This document shows positions 7,446 to 16,396 of a DNA stretch of 64,000 bases, piece by piece. Position numbers and translations under genes: made by a program. The notes beneath the pieces are model-generated. The model saw nothing but the letters and a program-made list of their open reading frames with translations, had not been told where the DNA came from and did no database searches. Positions within the stretch are counted from its first letter, which is position 1, and each line of letters starts with the position of its first letter. The stretch covers positions 248,001-312,000 of the forward strand of contig NZ_RHHV01000006.1 of assembly GCF_003710905.1 (NCBI RefSeq), in the 5' to 3' direction. Source of the stretch: Brevibacillus parabrevis. GTDB taxonomy: Bacteria > Bacillota > Bacilli > Brevibacillales > Brevibacillaceae.

Positions 7446-9053
7446 ATGATGAAAAAACAAAACATACATATTTGGTTGGTTTCTCTGGCATTTCTGACAT
7501 ACTGCCTGACTCTGGCTGTCGGCGTCCCTGCCTCAACCGCTTCCACAAAAGCGTTGAAGGACATTGCCAACAGCTACGCCAAAGAGCAAATCCGCTCCTT
7601 GCACGAGGCAGGTGTAATCGCAGGAGATGAAAACGGCTATTTCCATCCGACTCGTCCGGTCACTCGTGCCGAGTTCGTCGCGATGCTGACACGCACGCTG
7701 GGCATCCAGCCTGTTGCGAGCAACATCCCCGCTTACACCGATGTCGCGAAAAATTCCTGGGCGTACGGCTCGGTGCAGGCAGCGGCTGCGGCAGGCATCT
7801 CAAGCGGGATCAGCGCTACTGCCTTCGGACCGAAACGCACGATCTCGCGCGAAGAAGCAGCGACTTTTCTCGTGCGGGCTCTCGTGCAAAATGTTCCGGC
7901 ACAAGCCAATCCAGCCGTCAGCGACGCCGCTTCCATCTCCAGCTGGGCAAAAGCTGCGGTCGCCAAGGCGCTCCAGAACAAGTGGCTCGTCGGCTACGAA
8001 GGCAACTTCCGTCCGAACGATGCCTTGTCGCGTGAAGAGACAGCCGTCATTTTGCAGCGTATTTTGACCGAGCTGAACAAAAAACCTGGTACGTCAGCGC
8101 CGCTGGTTTCGCTTGGCTGGCAATACCAGTCCACCACGGACGAGTTTATTGCCCAAGTCAAGAAAAGCGGTGTCAACACGCTGTCGCCACGCTGGTACTT
8201 CCTGCAAAAAGACGGTACGGTCAGCGACTTTTCCGACGCTGCCCTCGTTCACTGGGCACACGCAAACGGCAAACAGATCTGGCCTTTGTTCGGAAATCGC
8301 TTTGATTCCGCCGCCACACATGCAGCGCTGTCCAGTGCGGACAAGCGCAAGGCAATCGTGCAAAAGCTCGCTGCCTTTGTGGACAAGTACGAGCTGGACG
8401 GCATCAACGTTGATTTTGAAGGCTTTTCACCTGCTGACCGCAACAACTTCACGCTGTTCATCCAGGAGCTGTCAACTGCGCTGCAAACCAAAGGAGCTGT
8501 CGTCTCCGTCGATATTCCACCTGATACCAAAACCGATTGGAGTGAACCTTACGACTTTGCCAAACTGGCAAAAGCCGCAGACTATTTGATCGTCATGGCT
8601 TACGAGGAGCATTGGGTGGGTGGCCCGAAAGCCGGCTCCGTCGCTTCGCTTCCGTGGTTGAAAAAAGTGACGGAAGATTTGTTGGATGATATTCCGGTGC
8701 AAAAATTGATCGTCGGTTTGCCGCTTTACACCAGAGACTGGTATCAGGCAAAAGGCGGCGTGCAATCGACCGATATCAGCATCCCCGAGTCGTATCAGCT
8801 GCTCTCGCAATACAGAGCGAGCACCAAATGGGATGCGAGCCTCGGACAGTACCGCTCTGCGTACAGCAAACAAGGGGTGACCCATTCGATTTGGCTGGAA
8901 GAAAGCCGTTCGCTGGGCCTCAAGGTTCAAGCAAGCCTGCAATGGCAAATCGGCGGTCTGGCTTACTGGTATGTAGGCTCCGAGTCTACCGATGTGTGGC
9001 CGGCCATCGCCAATGCGATCAAGCTGAAACAGGTGCGAGCCAAACTTTCCTGA
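7446..9053 (+). CDS. Secreted S-layer-homology protein with GH18 glycosidase domain
   Basis: A roughly 535-residue exported protein. A signal peptide (MMKKQNIHIWLVSLAFLTYC...) is followed by three SLH repeats at about 35-210 (ITRAEFVAML-like TRAEFVAMLTRTLG, SREEAATFLVRAL, SREETAVILQRIL). These are followed by a GH18 TIM barrel whose catalytic signature DGINVDFEG has the DxxDxDxE glutamate. SLH domains anchor proteins to pyruvylated secondary wall polymer. GH18 members of this YaaH/YdhD kind act on peptidoglycan glucosaminyl bonds or in spore cortex, so a wall-bound glucosaminidase is the best inference. Start among ATG 7446/7449; the ribosome site is weak. A strong terminator follows. Confidence 0.88.
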   Translation: MMKKQNIHIWLVSLAFLTYCLTLAVGVPASTASTKALKDIANSYAKEQIRSLHEAGVIAGDENGYFHPTRPVTRAEFVAMLTRTLGIQPVASNIPAYTDVAKNSWAYGSVQAAAAAGISSGISATAFGPKRTISREEAATFLVRALVQNVPAQANPAVSDAASISSWAKAAVAKALQNKWLVGYEGNFRPNDALSREETAVILQRILTELNKKPGTSAPLVSLGWQYQSTTDEFIAQVKKSGVNTLSPRWYFLQKDGTVSDFSDAALVHWAHANGKQIWPLFGNRFDSAATHAALSSADKRKAIVQKLAAFVDKYELDGINVDFEGFSPADRNNFTLFIQELSTALQTKGAVVSVDIPPDTKTDWSEPYDFAKLAKAADYLIVMAYEEHWVGGPKAGSVASLPWLKKVTEDLLDDIPVQKLIVGLPLYTRDWYQAKGGVQSTDISIPESYQLLSQYRASTKWDASLGQYRSAYSKQGVTHSIWLEESRSLGLKVQASLQWQIGGLAYWYVGSESTDVWPAIANAIKLKQVRAKLS

Positions 9054-9065
9054 CGGACAACAGCA

Positions 9066-9110
9066 AAACCGCCTCCGCTGACGATACGTGCAGCGGAGGC
9101 GGTTTATTTT
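9066..9110 (+). terminator. Strong terminator after the SLH-GH18 gene
   Basis: Fifteen-base arms AAACCGCCTCCGCTG/CAGCGGAGGCGGTTT are followed by ATTTT, twelve bases after the stop codon. Confidence 0.9.
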
Positions 9111-9158
9111 GTGAGAGCGGGGGTGACCACGATCGTACGCAACCTCTAGCCTAGCGCA

Positions 9159-9632
9159 CTAACGCAATTTTCGCTCCATGAACATGGCGCCTTCCAGCGG
9201 GTTGTAGATGTAAGGCGTCGTCTCGGAAAACCCGAACGCCCGATACAACGCCTGCGCGCTCGTCATCGTCGCCAGCGTATCGAGCCGCATGAAATCGTAC
9301 GGAAGCTGTTCCGCTGCCTCAATCACTTTTTGCACGAGCGCCCTGCCGATTTTCAACCCGCGATATCGGTCGCGCACATACAGTCTTTTCATCTCGCAAA
9401 TCCGTTCCTCGCTTTTGCGCAGGGCGATGCAGCCCGCTGCTTCTCCGTCTACCAGCGCGAGGATCAGCACCCCATCTGGAGCCGCATACTTCCCAGGTAA
9501 CGATTCGCATTCTGCTTCGAAGTCCTGAAAGCCCAGGTCAAGCCCGAGCGACTCGGTGTATTCGCGGAAAAGCTGCTTCACGCTCTCCAGCTCTGCCTCG
9601 TGTTCTTCTGTCACATAACGAAATTCGATCAT
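9159..9632 (-). CDS. GNAT-family N-acetyltransferase
   Basis: A 157-residue GNAT protein. The acetyl-CoA pyrophosphate loop is in YRGLKIGRALVQKVI (about 95-110), preceded by the beta strand CEMKRLYVRDR. The C-terminal half, YRAFGFSETTPYIYNPLEG, is typical of small-molecule acetyltransferases of the YsnE/PanZ-like kind. The acceptor is unknown. AGGAAAG lies five bases before ATG 9632. It is 57 bp downstream of the TrmB gene on the same strand, so the two may be cotranscribed. Confidence 0.85.
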   Translation of the reverse strand: MIEFRYVTEEHEAELESVKQLFREYTESLGLDLGFQDFEAECESLPGKYAAPDGVLILALVDGEAAGCIALRKSEERICEMKRLYVRDRYRGLKIGRALVQKVIEAAEQLPYDFMRLDTLATMTSAQALYRAFGFSETTPYIYNPLEGAMFMERKLR

Positions 9633-9689
9633 CTGTTCTTTCCTCTCCTGCCTGTCTGTTTTGTCTGTCTCGATGTGAAAAATCGCTGC

Positions 9690-10496
9690 TTATTTTCTTG
9701 CGCTGTGAACGATATACGCCAACCGTTCATCGCTTTGGCAAAAGTCTGCCAAGTTGCCAACGCCCCATTTCGCACTCACTGCTTTTAGCGTCATATCGTG
9801 GCGAATGTACTCCTTGGCAAGCAAAATCAGCATCGGATCTGTCGTCTGAATCGCTTGTGGCACGCGGCCATCGAGGAAGCTGGCGATCAACACCTGCTGG
9901 TCGTCCTGGATCACGATGGTCAGTCGCTGGCCCATGCGCCGTTTTTCGATCGCGGAAGTTTCTTCGTGATAGAAGGCGTTGCCGAAAGAAGCCGTTTTTT
10001 GATCGGCAAACAACAGGGAGAACAGCCTGATTCCTTGCGCTTGTGCCGCCTCGGCCGCCCCCTTCAATTCATCCAGCTCCTCTTCCCACGCCGACAGCCA
10101 CACTTCCTCTTTTGCTTGTGTGAGCAAGCTTTGCATGGCGGACAAAATTTTCGCCCGCTCCTCCATGTGCCTGATCACGTGAACCTCCACGGGCTTTTCC
10201 ATCGCTTGCAGCTCTTGCTCCAAATAGTCAATCGTCTCGACATGCTGCTTTTTCAGATTCGCCATCAGTTCCTTGATCGGCACAGGCCGATACGTTGGCG
10301 GCTCTGTCCGCAGTTCGATGACAGCCTGCTTGCTCACCAGCTTGGCAATAACCGCGTACACCATCGATCTGGGAACCCCGCTCTTTTTGCTGATTTCGTA
10401 CCCGTTTTGCAGCGGTTCTTTCAGCAATGTCACGTATACTTTTGCTTCATTTTTGGAAAAACCGATTTCCTCAAACTTGTCCAGTAGCAGCTCCAT
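9690..10496 (-). CDS. TrmB-family transcriptional regulator
   Basis: A 268-residue protein with an N-terminal winged helix (LDKFEEIGFSKNEAKVYVTL, then GYEISKKSGVPRSMVYAVIA) and a coiled region (YLEQELQAMEKP). A C-terminal PLD-like effector domain follows, as in bacterial TrmB proteins. Such regulators sense sugars or other metabolites; the ligand is not evident here. AAAGGGTG precedes ATG 10496. It lies behind the kbl-tdh operon but is separated from it by a strong terminator. Confidence 0.85.
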   Translation of the reverse strand: MELLLDKFEEIGFSKNEAKVYVTLLKEPLQNGYEISKKSGVPRSMVYAVIAKLVSKQAVIELRTEPPTYRPVPIKELMANLKKQHVETIDYLEQELQAMEKPVEVHVIRHMEERAKILSAMQSLLTQAKEEVWLSAWEEELDELKGAAEAAQAQGIRLFSLLFADQKTASFGNAFYHEETSAIEKRRMGQRLTIVIQDDQQVLIASFLDGRVPQAIQTTDPMLILLAKEYIRHDMTLKAVSAKWGVGNLADFCQSDERLAYIVHSARK

Positions 10497-10589
10497 AACA
10501 ACACCCTTTTTAGTTGTAATAAATATGACTACTATAACTCAATCCGTTTGACGAAGCAACCTGATTCGCGCTGCTCCGGCCAATGCCAT

Positions 10590-10630
10590 AAAAAAACCGT
10601 CGCTTTGCCTGTTACGCAAAGCGACGGTTT
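10590..10630 (-). terminator. Terminator of the kbl-tdh operon
   Basis: Arms AAACCGTCGCTTTGC/GCAAAGCGACGGTTT are perfect over fifteen bases and followed on the minus strand by seven T, twenty bases after the tdh stop. Confidence 0.92.
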
Positions 10631-10649
10631 CCTCTTTGATGCTATTCGT

Positions 10650-11612
10650 TTAGCCAACCTGCTGCAGCAGCTTTCCCCGCAGTTTGGTCAGCATGTCTTC
10701 GGTCATTTTTTCGAGATCAAATTCGGCTTTGAAGCCCCACTCATTCATCGCTGCTGTCGCGTCAATCGAGTTAGGCCAGCTGTCGGCGATCGCCTGACGC
10801 ACCGGGTCTACGTCGTACGAGAGCGCAAACGTCGGGATGTGCTTGCGGATCGCTGCCGCTACATCTTCCGGCTCGATGCTCATCGCCGTTACGTTGAACG
10901 CGTTGCGGTGAATGAGCTTGGATGGGTCTGCTTCCATCAACGCGATGATCGCGTTCAAAGCATCGGGCATGTACATCATGTCCATGTACGTGCCTTTGCC
11001 GATGTAGGAAGTGTAAGCCCCGTCGAGAATCGCTTTGTAGTAAATATCTACCGCGTAATCGGTCGTTCCCCCGCCTGGAGGCGCCACGTAAGAGATCAGT
11101 CCCGGAAAACGAACGCCGCGCGTATCGACGCCAAACTTTTGGTAGTAGTAATCGCACAGCAGCTCTCCGGACACTTTGTTGACCCCGTACATCGTCGTCG
11201 GGCGTTGGATCGTGTCCTGTGGCGTGTTGTCTTTTGGCGTGGACGGCCCGAATGCGCCGATGGAACTAGGGGTGAAAAACTGGCAGTTCAGCTCGCGAGC
11301 TGCTTCCAGCGCGTTGACCAGTCCGCCCATGTTCAGGTTCCAGGCAAGCAGCGGTTTCGCTTCAGCGGTAGCCGAAAGCAGTGCAGCCAAATGCATGATC
11401 GTATCGACCTGATGGGTTTTCGCCAGCTCGAACATGCGATTTCCGTCCGTTACATCCAAAATCTCGAATGGCCCGGAATCCACCACAGGGTCAGCTTCTT
11501 TTTTGCGGATATCTGTCGCGACAACCTGATCGGCTCCGTAAACTTCGCGCAGCTTCATGATCAGCTCAGAACCGATTTGCCCCAATGCTCCCGTAACTAA
11601 TATCTTTTTCAT
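10650..11612 (-). CDS. tdh: L-threonine 3-dehydrogenase, short-chain (epimerase-like) type
   Basis: A 320-residue extended-SDR enzyme: NAD site [13 protein letters not shown] at the N-terminus, catalytic Ser/Tyr/Lys in [10 protein letters not shown] and YGVNKVSGE, and the substrate region RFPGLISY. This SDR form of threonine dehydrogenase oxidises L-threonine to 2-amino-3-ketobutyrate, the substrate of the adjoining Kbl. The ATG overlaps the kbl stop in an ATGA junction, so the genes are translationally coupled. The SDR-type enzyme replaces the zinc-dependent Tdh of E. coli. Confidence 0.92.
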   Translation of the reverse strand: MKKILVTGALGQIGSELIMKLREVYGADQVVATDIRKKEADPVVDSGPFEILDVTDGNRMFELAKTHQVDTIMHLAALLSATAEAKPLLAWNLNMGGLVNALEAARELNCQFFTPSSIGAFGPSTPKDNTPQDTIQRPTTMYGVNKVSGELLCDYYYQKFGVDTRGVRFPGLISYVAPPGGGTTDYAVDIYYKAILDGAYTSYIGKGTYMDMMYMPDALNAIIALMEADPSKLIHRNAFNVTAMSIEPEDVAAAIRKHIPTFALSYDVDPVRQAIADSWPNSIDATAAMNEWGFKAEFDLEKMTEDMLTKLRGKLLQQVG

Positions 11613-12802
11613 GACAGGATCCCCATTTCTTTCCCAACTTTTTCATAGATGCCAAGGGCGCGATCCAGCATTTCCTTGGTGTGAGCGGCAGTCGGCATGT
11701 TGCGTACACGGCCTGTTCCTTTTGGCACGGTCGGGAACACGATCGCCTTGGCGTACACGCCCGCTTCGTACAGGCGTTTGCTGAACTCCTGTGTCTGTTG
11801 TTCGTCGCCAATGATGCAAGGCGTGATCGGTGTTTCGCTCGCTCCGATGTTGAAGCCAAGCTCTTTCAAGCCTTTTTTCAAATAGTGGCCGTTATCCCAC
11901 AGCTTGTCGTGAAGCTCTGTGCTGCTTTGCAAAATTTCAATAGCGGCGATGCTTGCAGCCACGTCGGCTGGCGTCAATGCAGTGGAGAACAGGAACGGTC
12001 TGCTGCGTACTTTGAGCCAGTCAATCAACTCCTGGCGTCCAGCGACATAACCGCCGACTACCCCGATCGCTTTCGAGAGCGTACCGATCTGGAAGTCAAT
12101 TTTATCGGACAAGCCAAAATGCTTGACTGTTCCAGCGCCTTTTCCGAGCACGCCGGAACCGTGAGCATCATCTACATACGTAATGAGGTCAAATTCTTCG
12201 GCCACCTCGACGATTTCCGGCAGCTTGGCAATATCGCCATCCATCGAGAAGACGCCATCGGTGATGACCATCAGTTTTTTATATTTACCGGACTCTTTCG
12301 CTTCTTTCGCCTTGGCGCGAAGGTCGTCGATGTCGGAGTGGTTAACGCGAATGATTTGCGCGCGCGACAGACGGCAGCCGTCGATGATCGACGCATGGTT
12401 CAGCTCGTCTGACAAAATCGCATCGTCCTTGTCCATCACGGCAGAAATAGCTGCCATGTTGCAGTTAAAGCCGGACTGATAAGCGATGGCTGCTTCTGTA
12501 TGCTTGAAGGCAGCGAGTTTTTCTTCGAGTTTGACATGCAGATCAAGCGTACCATTGATGGTGCGAACCGCCCCTGCTCCAACTCCGTATTTTTGCGCAG
12601 CAGCAGTCGCCGCTTCGATCAGGCGCTGGTCTGTTGCCAGTCCCAAATAGTTGTTGGAAGACAGGTTAACCAGTTCTTTTCCCGCAATGGTGATGACAGG
12701 GCCGTTTGCGCTTTGCAAAGGATCGATGACGTTGTACAGACCTTTGCTTTTCAAATCAGCCAGATTTTCGTGTAAAAAATGCTCCAATGTTTTGCTCGCC
12801 AA
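11609..12802 (-). CDS. kbl: 2-amino-3-ketobutyrate CoA ligase (glycine C-acetyltransferase)
   Basis: A 397-residue PLP enzyme of the alpha-oxoamine synthase family. It cleaves 2-amino-3-ketobutyrate with CoA to glycine and acetyl-CoA. Landmarks are [23 protein letters not shown] and the PLP lysine in [14 protein letters not shown] place the start at TTG 12802 ([10 protein letters not shown]) because GGAGGG lies seven bases upstream; longer frames would begin inside that site. Upstream at about 12930-12951 a dyad AACCTTATT...AATAGGTT may be an operator. Confidence 0.93.
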   Translation of the reverse strand: MASKTLEHFLHENLADLKSKGLYNVIDPLQSANGPVITIAGKELVNLSSNNYLGLATDQRLIEAATAAAQKYGVGAGAVRTINGTLDLHVKLEEKLAAFKHTEAAIAYQSGFNCNMAAISAVMDKDDAILSDELNHASIIDGCRLSRAQIIRVNHSDIDDLRAKAKEAKESGKYKKLMVITDGVFSMDGDIAKLPEIVEVAEEFDLITYVDDAHGSGVLGKGAGTVKHFGLSDKIDFQIGTLSKAIGVVGGYVAGRQELIDWLKVRSRPFLFSTALTPADVAASIAAIEILQSSTELHDKLWDNGHYLKKGLKELGFNIGASETPITPCIIGDEQQTQEFSKRLYEAGVYAKAIVFPTVPKGTGRVRNMPTAAHTKEMLDRALGIYEKVGKEMGILS

Positions 12803-13071
12803 CGAGAATCCCTCCAGCATCCAGCCATCGGGCCTTACATCTGACCATCGTGGAAGTAATTCCCACGAAAACAAATGTGCACCCTACGCGGACATATTTT
12901 TCTTATGAAAATCCCTTTAAATCAACCTTATTTACTAATAGGTTACCACCATTTTCTTTAAATGTCCATATCACAAAGACATATTTGATGACGCTTTCAG
13001 GCAAATCGCAGAAAGACCTATTCCTACATAAGTTCTCCTTTTGTTGGAATCTTAGACAAAAGCCGCGCAAC

Positions 13072-13106
13072 AAAAAACCACCCTCCTCTTTTCCAGTGGA
13101 GCGTGG
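13072..13106 (-). terminator. Terminator after the 2Fe-2S protein gene
   Basis: On the minus strand CCACGCTCC pairs with GGAGGGTGG (one mismatch) and is followed by TTTTTTG, eight bases after the stop. Confidence 0.8.
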
Positions 13107-13113
13107 CTCTTGC

Positions 13114-13491
13114 TTACTTTTTCGCTTTGGCCGATTTCAACATCCCCGGTTTGGCATCGGATGTGCGGGCAAATCCATCCCCTGCAAAGCGATGCGTCAT
13201 CAAAGCTTCGATCGGTTGACCCAGGCGAAAATGCTGATCGACCATCTGCTTGGCGTCTTCCGGGGTCACGTTCTGATACCAGATGCCTTCCGGATAGACG
13301 ACTACGACACAGGCATCCTCACAGCGCCCGTTGCAACGCGTGCGGCTCGTATGTACATAGTCGTCCAGACCAGCCTCGGTGATCGCCTCCCGCAGCGCTA
13401 CCGTCACTTCCTCGCCCCCGTTGCGCATACAGCTCCCGCCATTGCAGAGCAACACATGGTGACGCGTTTGAGACAAATCCCACGTTGCCAA
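13114..13491 (-). CDS. Thioredoxin-like 2Fe-2S ferredoxin-family protein
   Basis: A 125-residue protein with the four-cysteine pattern of thioredoxin-fold ferredoxins: LLCNGGSCMRNGGE near residue 16, then TRCNGRCEDACVVVVYPEG near 52-70, followed by WYQNVTPEDAKQMVDQH. Relatives accompany cobalamin or metal-handling genes and complex I NuoE-like subunits (family knowledge). A TTG start at 13491 has GGAGG eight bases upstream. A Zur-like dyad sits between that site and the promoter region, suggesting zinc control. The neighbouring genes do not fix its function. Confidence 0.8.
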   Translation of the reverse strand: MATWDLSQTRHHVLLCNGGSCMRNGGEEVTVALREAITEAGLDDYVHTSRTRCNGRCEDACVVVVYPEGIWYQNVTPEDAKQMVDQHFRLGQPIEALMTHRFAGDGFARTSDAKPGMLKSAKAKK

Positions 13492-13511
13492 TGAACATTC
13501 CTCCCGCGAAA

Positions 13512-13532
13512 TAATCGTAACGATTACGTTTT
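13512..13532. promoter_or_regulatory. Putative Zur box
   Basis: TAATCGTAACGATTACGTTTT contains CGTAACGATTACG, 12 of 13 matches to the Bacillus Zur core CGTAATnATTACG, with A/T-rich flanks as expected. It lies about 20 bp before the start codon of the 2Fe-2S gene and 130 bp before xerS on the other strand, so the former is the probable target. Confidence 0.6.
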
Positions 13533-13664
13533 ATTTACTTTTCTACTTTACTTTTTCTCATCATGACTGTAAATAGCGCAATTTGCAATTCCCAGAACGT
13601 TTCCTTTTTGCTAGAATATATGTTCGTATACAACTATTCCAATCTTTGGAGGGCGGTGGATCAC

Positions 13665-14777
13665 ATGTCCGTAACCAAGCAGCGAGATGCCTTGCAACTG
13701 CTCCAGACAATCGGGTCTTTTCCCTGGTATGTAGAAAAATTTATCGACCATAAAAAGACGAAAAAAAGCTCCCCTTCCACCTTGCTCGGGTATTTGCGCG
13801 ACATCGCCTTTTTCTTTCGCTGGATGATGACAGAAGGTTTGACGCAGGCGACAGAGCTCAAGGACATGCCCCTCTCTGACCTGAACGAGCTGAAAAAGGA
13901 GACGATCGAAAGCTACGTCTTGTACTTGCAAGAATCGCATTTGTACGAACGCGCCGCCCTGCTGACCAACCCGACGCGCAGCGCGAAAAAAGAGTACAGC
14001 GACCGGACGATCAGCCGAAAAATTTCCAGCCTGAAGTCGTTGTTTCATTATTTAGCGGCGCTGGCGGAAGACGAGCATGGCGAGGCGTATTTGAAGCGCA
14101 ATGTCCTGGCCAAAATCGAGCTGGACGCAACAGAGATGACACCGCTCGCCCGCGCCCACGCCATCCGGGCCAAAATTTTGATCGACGATGAAATTTATCA
14201 GTTCGTCGATTTTGTTTACAACGGCTACCTCGCCCACTGTGACACGGAAAAAAAGCGGCAGTACCACCTGCAAAATCGCGACCGGGATACGGCAATGATC
14301 GCGCTGATTCTCTCTGGCGGGTTTCGCGTCTCGGAGATCGTCAGCCTGGACTTGTCCGACATCGTCATGGAAAAAAATCAGTTGAAAATGATCAGAAAAG
14401 GCAAGAAGGAAGACGCTCCCTTTTTCAGCGACTGGGGCAAGGAGTATCTCGGCCGTTACCTGGCTCTGCGCGACAAGTATCATCCTGGCTCCCAGGAGGA
14501 CGCTGTTTTCCTCGCCGTATCGCCAACGAAGCCGCACGGCCACCGAATCGAAGTGCGCTCGGTACAAAAGCTGGTCAAAAAATACGCGAAAGCATTCGGG
14601 ATCCCTGATCTGTCCGTCCACAAGCTGCGGCACAGCTTTGCCACCCAGTTTTTGCGGCTGAATCCCGACCCTCACCAGCTGCAAGCGCAGTTGGGACACT
14701 CGAAAATCGAGACGACGATGCAATACGCCCACGTCCTCGAAGATGCGCTGGAGAAAGCGGTCAATCGCACAACCTGA
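13665..14777 (+). CDS. xerS: Tyrosine recombinase XerS
   Basis: A 370-residue single-chain Xer recombinase. An N-terminal SAM-like core-binding domain (FPWYVEKFIDHKKTKKSSPS) is followed by the catalytic domain with SGGFRVSEIVSL (first Arg), HKLRHSFATQFL (His/Arg), LGHSKIETTMQYAHV (His and nucleophile Tyr). Length and the opening match XerS, which resolves chromosome dimers at dif-SL in streptococci and has orthologues in Bacillales. The ATG at 13665 follows GGAGGGCGG. No att sites, phage genes or transposon ends are nearby, so it is a chromosomal housekeeping recombinase rather than an integrase. Confidence 0.85.
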   Translation: MSVTKQRDALQLLQTIGSFPWYVEKFIDHKKTKKSSPSTLLGYLRDIAFFFRWMMTEGLTQATELKDMPLSDLNELKKETIESYVLYLQESHLYERAALLTNPTRSAKKEYSDRTISRKISSLKSLFHYLAALAEDEHGEAYLKRNVLAKIELDATEMTPLARAHAIRAKILIDDEIYQFVDFVYNGYLAHCDTEKKRQYHLQNRDRDTAMIALILSGGFRVSEIVSLDLSDIVMEKNQLKMIRKGKKEDAPFFSDWGKEYLGRYLALRDKYHPGSQEDAVFLAVSPTKPHGHRIEVRSVQKLVKKYAKAFGIPDLSVHKLRHSFATQFLRLNPDPHQLQAQLGHSKIETTMQYAHVLEDALEKAVNRTT

Positions 14778-14801
14778 CCTGACTCCCCTAAAAAAGCAAT
14801 C

Positions 14802-14851
14802 GACCAATCAGCCCTCGCCCTGGCGAACTCAAGCTGATTGGTCTTTGTTTT
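14802..14851 (+). terminator. Terminator after xerS
   Basis: GACCAATCAGC/GCTGATTGGTC arms with a 20-base loop, followed by TTTGTTTTG. It lies between convergent xerS and the catalase gene. Confidence 0.85.
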
Positions 14852-14877
14852 GCCTTTGCGTTCATCCTCTTTTTCCC

Positions 14878-15771
14878 CTACAGCCCGGCTGATCGCTGCA
14901 ACCGTTTGGCAATTTCCAAAAAGTCTTCCCGCGACACCCCTGGCGCAAACTCCTCCGGCAATTCATCCAGATCGGGAACAGGCCCGCCATCCGGGACGCC
15001 TTGAATGACCTCCGCGGTTGATCCGTCCGGCAAAGGTCCGCGCCAGATCATCGCGATATCCTGATAGTCCTGGTAGCTGAACGTAAACAGCTTGCGGTTT
15101 AGCCCCATGGCAATATACGGATGAGTCGCGTCAAACTGCTCGTTGTCCAAGTCCGGGACAGGAAGCATTTTCGTCAAATCGACTCCCGTAGCAATTTCCA
15201 GCGCCTTGGCGTAGGCCACCACATGCACGCCGCCTCTGACGAGCAAATAGCCAATCATCGCTCGTGCCGTCGGGTGATCAGTCATCTGGTACACGCGCAT
15301 TTTGTGGGTGCGCGCCCCGCATTCGAGAAAAAAGTTGTGCAGCAGATCAAGCACGAGATTGCCGCTGGTGAACACGTAGTCGCCCGTCCACGATTTGCCC
15401 ATCGAATCACCGGGCAGCGCGGTCTGTGCCGAGGCAATGAAATGATATGTGTTGCGCTTGTTCAAGCCGTTGGCGAGCGGTGTAGTGTCGGGATCGCCAG
15501 GCCGCGTAATGCCTTTCATGCACAAGTTGATCGCATTGGATACCAGCTCGACGTGCCCTACCTCTTCTGCCGTGATGCTCGCGACGAGGTCGTAAAACGG
15601 CTTCAGCTTTCTTTTCCCGCGAAAATTGAACGATTGATACAAATAGTTGTTCAAAGTCGACATCTCGCCAAAACGGCCGCCCAATAGCTCCTGGACGGCC
15701 GCAGCGGCGTTGGCGTCTCCGTATTCCGGCTCCGGAAGCTCGATAGCCAATCGGTTAATCCGTGTAAACAA
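14878..15771 (-). CDS. Manganese (non-haem) catalase
   Basis: A 297-residue ferritin-like di-manganese catalase that disproportionates hydrogen peroxide. Metal ligands are in RFGEMSTLNNYLYQSFNFRG (first Glu), ASITAEEVGHVELVSNAIN (Glu-His) and later GGVHVVAYAKALE (His). The start is TTG 15771 (FTRINRLAIELPEPEYG) with GGGGGAGGG seven bases upstream; the ATG 21 bases further up lies within that site. It follows the YuzF-like gene on the same strand by 68 bp. Relatives of both occur in spore coats (CotJC-like), so a sporulation role is possible but not shown. Confidence 0.9.
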   Translation of the reverse strand: MFTRINRLAIELPEPEYGDANAAAAVQELLGGRFGEMSTLNNYLYQSFNFRGKRKLKPFYDLVASITAEEVGHVELVSNAINLCMKGITRPGDPDTTPLANGLNKRNTYHFIASAQTALPGDSMGKSWTGDYVFTSGNLVLDLLHNFFLECGARTHKMRVYQMTDHPTARAMIGYLLVRGGVHVVAYAKALEIATGVDLTKMLPVPDLDNEQFDATHPYIAMGLNRKLFTFSYQDYQDIAMIWRGPLPDGSTAEVIQGVPDGGPVPDLDELPEEFAPGVSREDFLEIAKRLQRSAGL

Positions 15772-15839
15772 CGCGATTCCCTCCCCCGTCATCCTCCTGT
15801 CTTTACTGTTTTATGAGGGGGAAAGGTTGTATCATGTCA

Positions 15840-16088
15840 CTAACTCGGCATGACCCAGACGATTTGCTGTATGCGCACGAAAAACGTAGAGCCGCCGACT
15901 CGCAAAACGACGTGGTCGGGCAGGACGTTGACTACGTTTCCTCGGAGGTTTCCTTGCGTCGTTTGGATGGTAACATCACGCTGCACAACGCCTAACAACG
16001 TTTGATACACGAACGGGTCAATCAACGACGTCATCGACGGGGTGTTTGATCCCGGCTGGGACTGGGGCTGATATGGATACGCACTCAT
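15840..16088 (-). CDS. YuzF-like DUF2642 protein
   Basis: An 82-residue protein: a Pro/Gln/Ser-rich N-terminus (MSAYPYQPQSQPGSN), then a compact domain with FVYQTLLGVVQRDVTIQTTQ, then GNLRGNVVNVLPDHVVLRVG, ending FFVRIQQIVWVMPS. The beta-rich pattern resembles DUF2642 proteins such as B. subtilis YuzF and the repeat of CotB-type spore coat proteins. AGGAG lies eleven bases before the ATG. It is upstream of, and probably cotranscribed with, the manganese catalase gene. Confidence 0.7.
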   Translation of the reverse strand: MSAYPYQPQSQPGSNTPSMTSLIDPFVYQTLLGVVQRDVTIQTTQGNLRGNVVNVLPDHVVLRVGGSTFFVRIQQIVWVMPS

Positions 16089-16183
16089 GACACTCGTGGC
16101 TCCTTCCTGTAATTCCTCCCCTTACTTTATGCAGCGTTCGGGATATGGGTGAGAGCACAGCTCATCCATGCCGCACGCTCTGC

Positions 16184-16316
16184 GACAGATGAGTGAACAG
16201 CTACAACCCCTACTGCCTGCCCTGTGACTGATGAGCAAACAGCTACAACCCTACTGCCTGCCCTTCGACAGATGAGTGAACAGCAACCCTGCCGCCTCCT
16301 CTGTAACTGACGAGTG
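16184..16316. repeat. Degenerate tandem repeat, about 41 bp period, three copies
   Basis: Copies start at 16184 (42 bp), 16226 (41 bp) and 16267 (39 bp), each opening GACWGATGAGYRAACAG and continuing with CTACAACCCxTACTGCCTGCCCT. A decayed partial copy precedes them and another follows at 16306. Period lengths are not multiples of three, so the 66-codon frame across it is not a real gene. It lies between yuzF and the transglycosylase terminator. Confidence 0.75.
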
Positions 16317-16324
16317 CCCCCCCG

Positions 16325-16370
16325 CAAAAAAAGCCCGGCCCCCTGCCTTTCAGACAGAAGACCGAGCCTC
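16325..16370 (-). terminator. Terminator of the GT51 transglycosylase gene
   Basis: On the minus strand AGGCTCGG pairs with CCGGGCTT (G-U allowed) around a second inner stem, followed by TTTTTTTGC, 27 bases after the stop. Confidence 0.65.
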
Positions 16371-16396
16371 GCTTCATTAATCGTGTAAGGATGGAG

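Noticed and set aside
12803-13000. T-box leader before kbl
   Set aside because: A GGTGGTAACC-like stretch drew attention, but there is no AGGGTGGNACCGCG antiterminator, no specifier stem and no terminator pair.
13665-14777. XerS as a phage or island integrase
   Set aside because: Sequence and length fit the chromosomal dimer-resolution enzyme; no attachment repeats, phage genes or composition shift surround it.
16127-16327. 66-codon minus-strand frame with repeated VVAVxSSV motifs
   Set aside because: It is produced by the tandem repeat, whose unit lengths are not multiples of three, and has no ribosome site.
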